A stretch of DNA of 14,851 bases. Source: Bacillota bacterium. Lineage in GTDB: Bacteria; Bacillota; Clostridia; Lachnospirales; Lachnospiraceae. The stretch covers positions 1-14,851 of the forward strand of contig JAEYWQ010000420.1 of the NCBI GenBank assembly GCA_023428885.1. The letters are read 5' to 3'. Each line of letters opens with the position of its first letter. Within the stretch, counting starts at the first letter, position 1. This document shows positions 7,797 to 14,220 of this stretch, one piece after another. A program made the translations under genes and the position numbers. Under the pieces are notes generated by a model. It worked only from the letters and a program-made list of their open reading frames with translations, did not search any database and had not been told where the DNA came from.

Positions 7797-7825
7797 TTGA
7801 AAAAATTAGATTGGTATTGTATAAT
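7797..7825 (+). promoter_or_regulatory. Promoter of tRNA-Ser
   Basis: TTGAAA (7797-7802), a 17-bp spacer and a perfect TATAAT (7820-7825). Transcription would start near 7832, giving a leader of about 68 bases that holds the 18-bp repeats. A separate TTGACA at 7704-7709 has its best -10 (GATAAT, 7731-7736) too far away, at 21 bases. Confidence 0.75.
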
Positions 7826-7847
7826 TGATATTCGAATGGTAGTGAAA

Positions 7848-7889
7848 GTTACCATAGTAACAAAAGTTACCATAGTAACAAAAGTTACT
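7848..7889. repeat. 18-bp tandem repeat in the tRNA leader
   Basis: GTTACCATAGTAACAAAA occurs at 7848-7865 and 7866-7883, followed by a partial third copy. Each unit contains the hairpin GTTAC-CATA-GTAAC. It lies between the tRNA promoter and the mature tRNA. Confidence 0.85.
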
Positions 7890-7899
7890 ACGAATATTT

Positions 7900-7985
7900 G
7901 GAGATGTATCGAAGAGGCCGTAACGAGCTTGACTCGAAATCAAGTTGTCCGCAAGGGCACGTGGGTTCGAATCCCACCGTCTCCG
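7900..7985 (+). tRNA. tRNA-Ser (anticodon CGA)
   Basis: The acceptor stem GGAGATG (7900-7906) pairs with CGTCTCC (7978-7984), with discriminator G7985. The anticodon stem is CTTGA/TCAAG (7928-7932, 7940-7944) around loop CTCGAAA, so the anticodon is CGA at 7935-7937 and reads UCG. A long variable arm (TGTCC/GGGCA) is diagnostic of a class II tRNA such as serine. The T arm is GTGGG-TTCGAAT-CCCAC (7961-7977). CCA is not encoded. The 3' end from the T loop onward is the repeated attachment core of the island. Confidence 0.96.
7966..7985. repeat. att copy 1 (tRNA 3' end, attL)
   Basis: This 20-base segment from the T loop to the discriminator base recurs exactly at 12218-12237 and 14221-14240, and in shorter form at 13174-13188. 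It is the expected crossover region for a tRNA-targeting tyrosine integrase, and the integrase gene lies just downstream. Confidence 0.9.
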
Positions 7986-7997
7986 TTCATAATAATT

Positions 7998-8029
7998 AGT
8001 CCTAATCCTAAGGGGTTGGGGCTTTTTTT
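7998..8029 (+). terminator. Terminator of tRNA-Ser
   Basis: AGTCCTAATCC pairs with the GGG-TTGGGGCT arm over 11 positions, allowing G-U pairs, and is followed by seven T. A diverged copy with a T tract follows the fourth att core at 14252-14285. Confidence 0.8.
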
Positions 8030-8148
8030 GTTGAGTCGATGGTCGGTAAGTGACAGGAGAGTTAAGGAAGTGTCGGTAGTTGGGGAACTTGGATGGAATG
8101 ATTTGGAATAAGAAAATAGAGGAAAGCGTGATCATAGAGAGGTAGTTG

Positions 8149-8192
8149 ATGGTACTTGATATGGCACTTGATCGGCACCTGGTGACACTCAT
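8149..8192. promoter_or_regulatory. Integrase arm-type repeats, left side
   Basis: Four units of 10-12 bases in a row: ATGGTACTTGAT (8149), ATGGCACTTGAT (8161), CGGCACCTGG (8173) and TGACACTCAT (8183). They share the core RTGRCACYT with the repeats before att copies 2 and 4. Their position between attL and int fits integrase arm binding, possibly also autoregulation of int. Confidence 0.6.
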
Positions 8193-8226
8193 AAGTATAA
8201 GTTACATAATGATCTCTGTTCTCCTG

Positions 8227-8232
8227 TATAAT
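8227..8232 (+). promoter_or_regulatory. Possible -10 box of the integrase gene
   Basis: A perfect TATAAT lies 23 bases before the ATG at 8256. The best -35-like sequence (TTACAT, 8202-8207) is weak and at a 19-base spacing. It directly follows the arm-type repeats, so integrase binding could repress it. Confidence 0.35.
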
Positions 8233-8255
8233 TTCAAATTTCAAATTTATGTTAA

Positions 8256-9347
8256 ATGCAAAAGTACATTCCAGAGTGCAAGAGGAAAGAGATTGAGAAG
8301 TTTAAGAGACAGATGGAGTATGAGTATGATCAAGGAATAGGAGTAATGTCAGACGGAGACCGAAAGACTCTAGCTGAGTTTTGTGAGGAGTATTTTAGTG
8401 TATTTACATCGAATCTAAGTCCATTAACCGTAAGAGGTTATAAGATAGCTTGTTACTCTGAAAATGGTAGTCTCAATTACTTTAATCCTGATATGAAGCT
8501 TGGTAAGATTACTATGGTGCAGATGCAAAACTATCTAAATCATTTAGCAAAACAAGGAAAGTCAAAGAAAACGATTAGAAACGCTCGAGGTGTTCTTAGT
8601 GTTCTTTTTACGAAAGCATATAAGATCGGTTATATAAGAAATAATCCATCGAAGGAGCTTACAATTCCATTTACTGCAAAGGTTAAGGAAGAAGAAAAGT
8701 TTATGGATATTGAAACAGCAAAATTGGCATTAAAATATGCGTCTGAACTGGGTGGAAACTATGAAACATTAGAGTGGCTCGGAGTCTTAGCAGGTATGAG
8801 GAAGGGAGAAATCTCTGGCTTACGATTTTCACATATATTTCTGGATAATGGTATGTCTGAAATTCATGTGGTTGAAAACAGGATTGCAAACAACGATTGT
8901 GTGATTACAAAGCAACCAAAAACGGCTGCAGGAAGAAGAGTCATTCAGATTCCAGGAATTCTTGCAGAAGTTCTTAGAAAAAAGAAACGGGAGTATGGAA
9001 TCAAGAAGTTAGCAGGTGGAAATGAGTTTAAGGATGATGGATATGTGTATTGTGATAATAATGGAGAGGCACTTCATCCTGACACAATTTATCGTTATCA
9101 CTATAGATTTATGAAAAAGCTTCAAGAAAAGTATCCAGCTATTGATTACGTTAAACTACACGGTCTTAGGCACTCATATGCGAGTATAGCTATTGAGACT
9201 GGTATGTCAGCAAAATCATTAATGAGCCAACTTGGTCACTCTGAAATTAAGATGACATTAGGGTTATATGCTCATGCGTTTGAGAGTGCAAAGAAGGAAG
9301 GGGCAGAACGTATCAATGAAATTTTTCAGAAGAAGAACATGGCATAA
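8256..9347 (+). CDS. int: Tyrosine-type site-specific recombinase (integrase)
   Basis: A 363-residue phage/ICE-type integrase with a complete catalytic set: R182 in GMRKGEI, K222 in PKTAAGRR, H302 and R305 in HGLRHSY, H328 in LGHSE and nucleophile Y338 in LGLYAH. A SAM-like core-binding domain occupies roughly residues 38-130. The N-terminus is short: it begins in the basic linker (ECKRKEIEKFKRQ) and lacks the usual ~50-residue arm-binding domain. A stop codon lies directly before the ATG and no ribosome binding site is visible, so the gene may be 5' truncated or weakly translated. It lies beside attL and reads away from the tRNA, the normal place for an integrase of a tRNA-integrated element. 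It should catalyse integration at tRNA-Ser; no excisionase is seen. Confidence 0.93.
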   Translation: MQKYIPECKRKEIEKFKRQMEYEYDQGIGVMSDGDRKTLAEFCEEYFSVFTSNLSPLTVRGYKIACYSENGSLNYFNPDMKLGKITMVQMQNYLNHLAKQGKSKKTIRNARGVLSVLFTKAYKIGYIRNNPSKELTIPFTAKVKEEEKFMDIETAKLALKYASELGGNYETLEWLGVLAGMRKGEISGLRFSHIFLDNGMSEIHVVENRIANNDCVITKQPKTAAGRRVIQIPGILAEVLRKKKREYGIKKLAGGNEFKDDGYVYCDNNGEALHPDTIYRYHYRFMKKLQEKYPAIDYVKLHGLRHSYASIAIETGMSAKSLMSQLGHSEIKMTLGLYAHAFESAKKEGAERINEIFQKKNMA

Positions 9348-9349
9348 AA

Positions 9350-9388
9350 GAGGAATGGCAGGAATCAGTTGGTTCCTGCTTCTTTTAT
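9350..9388 (+). terminator. Terminator after the integrase
   Basis: GCAGGAA (9358-9364) pairs with TTCCTGC (9373-9379) around an 8-base loop, flanked by AAAAGA and TTCTTTT, so the stem can extend and end in a T tract. Confidence 0.75.
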
Positions 9389-9431
9389 TGAAAAGAAGTA
9401 TTTCATACTTGTATTATATATTACGGTTTTC

Positions 9432-9468
9432 TAGACAATGATTTTAAAATATGATAGTATGATATCAT
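9432..9468 (+). promoter_or_regulatory. Possible promoter and operator of the ATPase/methyltransferase pair
   Basis: TAGACA (9432-9437) with TAGTAT at a 17-base spacing (9455-9460), or TATGAT (9458-9463) at 20, are candidate promoter boxes. A 10-base palindrome ATGATATCAT (9459-9468) and a CAATGAT/ATCATTG inverted repeat (9436-9442, 9464-9470) overlap the -10, an operator-like arrangement. Confidence 0.4.
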
Positions 9469-9537
9469 TGGTATTTACTATTAGTGGATGAATTTCTGTA
9501 ATGTTTTATCCTATAATTTGGGGAGGAAGGTTATATT

Positions 9538-11099
9538 ATGGTAATAAAACACGCTCACATTGAACAGTTTAGGGCATTAAGTAATGTCGATTTTGATTTG
9601 GGGAGTAAGATAACAGCTATAGTCGGCATAATGGAACTATGAAAACAACAGTATTGGGGATCTTAAGCCAAACATTTACAATTAGTAAGGATAATGTAAT
9701 GAAGGGCGAGAAGACAATAGATGGCTATAATTTTCATTCGCAATTGAGGGAGAAATTTAAATTATCTGAAAAAGATCTTCCAGGGACTCATAAATGGAGA
9801 TTAGACTTGTATCCTAACATTTATAAGAATGATAGTTTTGAAGCTCATAGTATTGAAAGAGAAAAGGGAATTTTGATTCCAAGATTTTGGTCAACTGAAG
9901 GGAAAGGTCCAGGAACAGGGTATCCACAGATGCCCGCGTATTACATAAGTTTAAAAAGGGTAACCCCTTTAGGTGAAGAAAAGCAAATAAATTATGTAAC
10001 AGAACTCACAGACCAAGAAAGAGAATTCTTGGTACTTGAATATAAAGAAATATTAGCTATGACTCAAAATAATAGTCTAATCGTTGATACTATAAGTTCA
10101 ACAAATAAACATACTGCATTAGTACATGAGGTTGGTCATGATTCACTGGCAGCATCAGCAGGACAAGATAACCTGGGGAAAATTTTAATTGCTGTTATGT
10201 CATTTAAACGTTTGCAGGAAAAATATACTAATGATTATAAAGGTGGTTTAATTTTAATTGATGAAATTGAGTCCACATTACATCCAGCTGCACAGTCAAG
10301 ATTAATTAAGCGACTTTACAGATATGCTAAAGAGTTTAAAATACAATTTGTATTTACGACACATTCACCTACAGTAATAAAAAGCACTTTTTTTGATAAA
10401 TATAATACTAAAGAAGCGAAGTTATTATATTTAAAAAAAGTAGGTGACAAAGTGGTGAATTTTAATGACCCCAAAATTGATAGAGTTATAGCGGAATTGA
10501 CGGGTGAAGTCTATGCACCAAAAGTTAAGGCTAGAAAAATTGAAGTATTTTCAGAGGATGTTGTTGCACGACATTTTTTAGAGTGTCTCCTGGATGAGTA
10601 TTCAAGTGAGATTAAATTGGTGAATTGTTCTATTGGTGCAGAGGAGTATCTTGAATTGTTGAGGGTCGGATTAGATTCTGTTAAGAATGCAATTGTTATC
10701 CTTGATGGAGATAAAAATAATACGAGAGTTAATAATAAAATATCACAGGGTAAATATTCTAATGTATTATTTCTTCCTACTAATGATTGCCCAGAAAAAT
10801 TATTTTATAATTTTCTTATAGACTTAGAACCTATGGATCCTTTTTGGGATAATGAGCTTGGTGGTTTTGATAAAGATAAGTGTTTTAGTGATTATGCAAC
10901 TTTACGAGAAACTAAAGCGGACGTAGATAAATATAAGCGTTGGTATGAAGCTAAAAAAAGTAATTTTGGACGGAAAAGCAAAAAGTTGTTTAACAGATGG
11001 AAAATGAAGGAACAGGAGTCTTATCAAACATTTCTAGTTAAATTCAAACAAGCTTATAACAATTTAGCAGATACAGTTGAGGTAGATAAAATAGAATAA
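9538..11099 (+). pseudogene. OLD-like AAA/ABC ATPase with C-terminal TOPRIM domain, frameshifted in the P-loop
   Basis: The true start is ATG 9538, after GGGAGGAAGG. It gives MVIKHAHIEQFRALSNVDF and then ITAIVG, a RecF/OLD-type ATPase N-terminus. At 9625-9632 the frame is lost by one missing base; shifting restores G-x-NGTMKTT, the Walker A loop, and the remaining 486 codons. In that part the signature is SAGQDNLGKIL, Walker B is LILIDEIE and the H-loop is FTTHSP. A C-terminal TOPRIM-like domain follows, with an acidic residue in EVFSEDVVARHFLE and the DxD of VILDGD. The layout fits OLD-family nucleases, and also fused ATPase-TOPRIM proteins of the PARIS type; I cannot separate these by eye. 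These act in phage defence by sensing invaders and cleaving nucleic acid. A DNA methyltransferase follows 15 bases later. As written the protein is truncated, and any restart at 9639 lacks the P-loop glycine. Confidence 0.85.
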
Positions 11100-11113
11100 G
11101 GAGGTTGAAAAAA

Positions 11114-11958
11114 TTGAAAAATCCCTTACGTTATCCAGGTGCTAAGTCTAAATTATATTAAAAGCTGAAAATTTAGAAGGTTGTACTTTTTATGAGCCAT
11201 TTGCAGGAAGTGCTACTTTATCTTTAATGTTACTGGAGAAAAATATTATTAAGCATGCGGTAATTAACGAAAAGGATCCTTTACTTTTTTATTTTTGGAA
11301 GTGTGTATTAGAAAATAATGAAGATTTAGTAAAAAAGATTGTTGAGACAGAAATAAATATAGAAACATGGAGAGAATGTGCTCTTTATAGGAATGAAGAG
11401 TACTTAAAAAATAAAACTCCTGTTGAAATTGGATTTGCTGCACTATATTTAAATAGAACAAATTTTTCGGGTATTTTAAAAGCAAATCCTATTGGTGGAC
11501 TAGATCAGAAGTCTTCATATAAATTAGACTGTAGATTTAATAAAGATGCTATTATATCTTCAATTATCAATATTTCAAATTATGCTGAGAAAATTACTGT
11601 ATGTAATTGTGATGCCATTGTATTTATGCAGAGAGAATTGAGATATAAACGTAATTCAAAAACGTTTGTATATATTGATCCACCTTATTTTTGTGAGGGT
11701 CCAGGCTTATATAGATATTACTACAAACAGGATCAGCATATTCAGTTAGCTACATATATAAAGAAGAAGGCCTTTCCTTGGCTAATAAGTTATGATGACG
11801 CTATTGAAATTAGAAAATTATATAGTTCAAAAACTTGTGTTGATATTTATTTGGATTATTCTGTTAAGACATCTAAAAAAGGCAAAGAACTTTTAATCTC
11901 GAATTTAATGATTCCTCCCATTAATCAGGAAAAAACACAAGTAAATATAATATGTTAA
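11114..11958 (+). pseudogene. D12-class N6-adenine DNA methyltransferase, frameshifted near its start
   Basis: TTG 11114, 9 bases after AAGGAGG (11098-11104), begins LKNPLRYPGAKSKLY, the standard D12/Dam motif X. A stop follows at 11159-11161. The next frame, open from 11152, continues ENLEGCTFYEPFAGSATLSL (motif I, AdoMet binding), then LNRTNFSGIL and YIDPPYF, the catalytic DPPY motif. One lost base between about 11149 and 11160 explains the break. The restored length is about 280 residues, normal for the family, with an intact 3' end. Such enzymes methylate adenine in short DNA sites, often GATC, but the recognition sequence cannot be read here. It was evidently co-translated with the ATPase/TOPRIM gene. 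As it stands, translation from the internal ATG at 11227 would lack motifs X and I and be inactive. Confidence 0.85.
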
Positions 11959-12217
11959 TTGTGATATGAAAAAAGTCAGAAAAACTAATGTGTTATGACA
12001 TCTTTAAAGGGACCAAAGATTGAAACTGTTAGTCTAATTCTTTGATTCTAGTAAGTAGACTTGAATAATTACAGATCAATTTATATTATTATGGCACCTT
12101 TATGACACTTTGGCTTTTAATCCATTTATAATCTAAAACCTTACATAAGGCACTTATTGACGCCTTCCTTACTAAGGACAATGTTTATTTATAGATATTA
12201 TCCCAATCATACAACTT
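11959..12217. other. Non-coding right arm of segment I
   Basis: No gene seen. The stretch holds the paired arm-type repeats at 12091-12112 and the TTACATAAG motif at 12141-12149, which also occurs before att copy 4 (14154-14162). Confidence 0.5.
12091..12112. promoter_or_regulatory. Integrase arm-type repeats before att copy 2
   Basis: Two contiguous 11-base units, ATGGCACCTTT and ATGACACTTTG, lie 132 bases before the att core. Similar tandem units before att copy 4 have a spacing of 131 bases, which points to the same integrase family using both sites. Confidence 0.65.
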
Positions 12218-12237
12218 TTCGAATCCCACCGTCTCCG
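12218..12237. repeat. att copy 2
   Basis: An exact 20-base copy of the tRNA-Ser 3' end, followed by TTCT; similarity to copy 1 is lost within about four bases. It marks the right border of segment I (attR) or an internal junction. Confidence 0.9.
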
Positions 12238-12240
12238 TTC

Positions 12241-12440
12241 TTAAAATAGCCGAAAACCTTGATTATAATAGGTTCTCGGACGGAAGATATACGCGGTTAG
12301 TTTTGATCGTGCTTCACTTATTCCTTTTCCACCGATTGCATCATTTATCTTTTTATTAGCTTGGTAACTATGTTTTCATATGCAGATTTTGTCATGTATT
12401 GTCCATCTGGCTCACAAAATAGAATTTGTATAGCGTTCTT
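12241..12440 (-). pseudogene. Decayed tyrosine recombinase fragment
   Basis: On the minus strand, codons from 12440 give AIQILFCEPDGQYMTKSAY and then ENIVTKLIKR before a stop. After a one-base shift the frame continues INDAIGGKGISEARSKLTAYIFR. This resembles the segment of many Firmicute integrases just before the HxxR box (…DG.YMTK.A….I…F.HLFRHN.AT). The sequence diverges right after FR and stops at 12241, four bases from att copy 2. The catalytic Arg, second His and Tyr parts are absent. It is probably the recombinase that once belonged to segment II. Family assignment is by eye from about 60 residues. Confidence 0.5.
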
Positions 12441-12457
12441 CTAAATCAAGCATAATC

Positions 12458-12997
12458 TTATAAATTAACAGCTGCTTGTTCTTTGATAGCGAACTTATGC
12501 TTAGCTGCTTTATCACTCATTTTCCCACTGATGTCAAAAGCTAATGTTTTAGACTCGCCATTCTCATTAACATATTCAAAAATCAATAAGCGCTTAACAG
12601 TTTTAACATCTACAACCTTTGCATTAGAAGCCAATAACGCACCTATCGCACCAAATGCTTGTGCACCAGCAATAGTGCCTTTAACATTACTAACTGCTTG
12701 TTTTTGAATCGCGATATCTGTAGCAAGATATTTATTTGTGACGCTCTTTCTGATTAGAACAAACTCTTTTTCATCACCATAAAATACATACTTATCCTTA
12801 GAAATATAACAAGCACAAGGCAACCATTCAGATAATGGTAATCCATATATATGTGTTAGGAATACTACATCAAATGCATTATATTTTTTCTTTATCTTGT
12901 TGATTTGATTATTTCTCTTAATTATGACATATACTGAAAATCCAACAATGCATAGAAGTAGAAAAATAAACGTATAAGCAGCTACTTGCCAGTCCAA
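12458..12997 (-). CDS. Small membrane-anchored protein of unknown function
   Basis: The start is taken as TTG at 12997, since GGGAGGA ends 7 bases upstream; a longer frame from 13117 lacks a ribosome binding site. The 179-residue product has one N-terminal membrane segment (AAYTFIFLLLCIVGFSVYVI, about residues 6-25), a basic cytoplasmic linker (KRNNQINKIKKK) and a soluble domain. That domain has a Gly/Ala-rich amphipathic stretch (GTIAGAQAFGAIGALLA) followed by strands ending in LAFDISGKMSDKAAKHKFAI. The latter part vaguely suggests a PH-like beta sandwich, which I cannot confirm. I recognise no family. It is the only intact gene between att copies 2 and 3, so it is the cargo of that segment; superinfection exclusion or another membrane-level function would fit but is a guess. 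Confidence 0.75.
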   Translation of the reverse strand: MDWQVAAYTFIFLLLCIVGFSVYVIIKRNNQINKIKKKYNAFDVVFLTHIYGLPLSEWLPCACYISKDKYVFYGDEKEFVLIRKSVTNKYLATDIAIQKQAVSNVKGTIAGAQAFGAIGALLASNAKVVDVKTVKRLLIFEYVNENGESKTLAFDISGKMSDKAAKHKFAIKEQAAVNL

Positions 12998-13087
12998 TGT
13001 TTTATCCTCCCTTAAATGTATATGGAAGATTATAGCAGATTTTTCCGATGCAAGCAAATAAAATGTAAATTGAAATTTTATAAAATG

Positions 13088-13129
13088 AGTGTAGTCACAT
13101 AAAATAAGTGTAGTCAAAATGTAGTCAAA
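13088..13129. promoter_or_regulatory. Direct repeats before att copy 3
   Basis: Three units, AGTGTAGTCAC (13088), AGTGTAGTCAA (13107) and ATGTAGTCAAA (13119), lie 45-86 bases before the att core. The TGTAGTCA core differs from the RTGRCACYT repeats of copies 2 and 4, indicating a different recombinase. They also overlap the upstream region of the leftward membrane-protein gene. Confidence 0.6.
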
Positions 13130-13173
13130 AAATCTCTAATAACAGTAAATAGGCTATCAAAACTTGTCTCGAC

Positions 13174-13188
13174 ATCCCACCGTCTCCG
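13174..13188. repeat. att copy 3
   Basis: The 15-base core ATCCCACCGTCTCCG is exact, and the next bases TTCATAAT.ATTAGT match copy 1. The part before it (CTCGAC) is one base longer than the T loop, so the tRNA-like copy starts to fail there. It separates segments II and III. Confidence 0.85.
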
Positions 13189-13282
13189 TTCATAATGATT
13201 AGTAGTATTATATAATCATATCTATTGTTATACGGTGTTTGATGATGAAATCAGAATGGTACAAGAGAGAACTCATGAGTAA

Positions 13283-13711
13283 GGAGAATGTGAGAAAAAC
13301 AGTTCAGATGTAATAATAGATATGATCCAAAGCGAGATGAAGAAAGATAACTTAAAAGAAGTAGCAATGTTAGAGACAAGATTTCAAGGAGTATTTGGAT
13401 CGAGAGAGGGTGTTCGCTGTAGGTATGACAGCAAAGTGTGAGCCTATCTCAGTTCAATTAATCTCAATTGGAATAATGGATGCAAGTTTAATTGATATAA
13501 GGTGTTTATTCCGATTTTCGATTTTATCAGGTGCTCATTCTATTCTTCTATTTCATAACCACTTAAGTATGATTCCATTGCCTAGCAAGGAGGATATTTC
13601 CATAACCAAAAGAATTAAAGAGGTTGGTAATCTTGTGGGAATCCAATTAAGAGATCACTTGATAATTGCTGGAAATGATTACTGTTCGATCATTGAAGGT
13701 GGAATCATTTG
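13283..13711 (+). pseudogene. radC-like: RadC/JAMM-domain protein remnant
   Basis: From 13374 a frame encodes FKEYLDRERVFAVGMTAKC, then VQLISIGIMDASLID and FRFSILSGAHSILLFHNHLS, ending PLPSKEDISITKRIKEVGNL and DHLIIAG. This is the RadC/JAB fold: HNH plus SxxD supply the JAMM zinc residues (H54, H56, S64 and D67 counted from TTG 13395), although the usual HNHPSG reads HNHLSM. The N-terminal part is missing; another frame (13283-13435) carries SSDVIIDMIQSEMKK and may be the shifted upstream part. No ribosome binding site precedes a plausible start. RadC-like proteins are common cargo of integrative elements and their role is unsettled. I read it as an inactivated copy in segment III. Confidence 0.7.
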
Positions 13712-14094
13712 ATACTTTCCTTTTTACGCTAAGGTAGTTTTTTTCGATGAGCTAAGTTAATTAATAAGTTAAAGTATAAAGAGAAGCCATGTGGTTAAAA
13801 TTAATTGTAGGAGTAGGTATGAGAATGCCTTATAAGGCATACCCCGTTTTTGAGCTTAGTTGTACAGAAATAACTGCGAATTATTTCTTGGTTTTATATC
13901 GTTGATCGAGATATAGCAATATACAGAGAATTAAAGTAACTAAATCAATTATCTCTGAAGCTCTTATGATAATCACCTACTTTCGGTTATCTTCCCGTCA
14001 GTTAAATAATTATCCTTCTCATACCTACAACTAAAGATTAACATACGAACGTACATTCTGACAATTGATAGCGTAATCTTTTATATTACAAGTT
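13712..14094. other. Non-coding stretch with long-range inverted repeat
   Basis: No convincing gene. GTAGGTATGAGAA (13813-13825) is the exact complement of TTCTCATACCTAC (14016-14028), about 190 bases apart. Inside are a 16-base palindrome (13825-13840), a GGTATG/CATACC pair (13816-13821, 13838-13843) that competes with the long-range stem, and a CAGAGA/TCTCTG stem near 13930-13965. The enclosed 215 bases could form an RNA domain. A short frame of 38 codons from about 13789 overlaps this but lacks a good ribosome binding site. Confidence 0.5.
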
Positions 14095-14116
14095 ATGACA
14101 CTTATACGACACTTTT
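14095..14116. promoter_or_regulatory. Integrase arm-type repeats before att copy 4
   Basis: Two contiguous 11-base units, ATGACACTTAT and ACGACACTTTT, lie 131 bases before the att core. They match the pair before att copy 2 in sequence, phasing and distance. Confidence 0.65.
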
Positions 14117-14220
14117 CTATGTAGCCTATAAATGTAAGTATTATTACATAAGTCATCTTCCGAATTCTTTCTTGCCAAGAACAAAGATTAGACCCATTGA
14201 TTAAACATGCTATACAAATA

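Noticed and set aside
7848..7889. CRISPR-like array
   Set aside because: Units are contiguous, 18 bp long and lack spacers; no cas gene is present.
7758..8111. Plus-strand frame of 117 codons covering the tRNA
   Set aside because: Its repetitive VTIVTKVT part is only the translated 18-bp repeat and the rest is the tRNA and its terminator.
7806..8192. Minus-strand frame of 128 codons overlapping the tRNA
   Set aside because: It reads through the tRNA-Ser, its leader repeats and terminator and has no ribosome binding site or recognisable motif; it is an antisense shadow.
8146..8340. Plus-strand frame of 64 codons before the integrase, as a possible excisionase or missing integrase N-terminus
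   Set aside because: No excisionase or arm-binding pattern is visible; it is formed from the arm repeats and overlaps int in another frame.
12483..12707. Plus-strand frame of 74 codons
   Set aside because: Antisense to the membrane-protein gene, which has a strong ribosome binding site and a coherent membrane segment.
13813..14028. Retron non-coding RNA
   Set aside because: The flanking inverted repeat is suggestive, but there is no reverse transcriptase gene in the window; reported only as a structured stretch.
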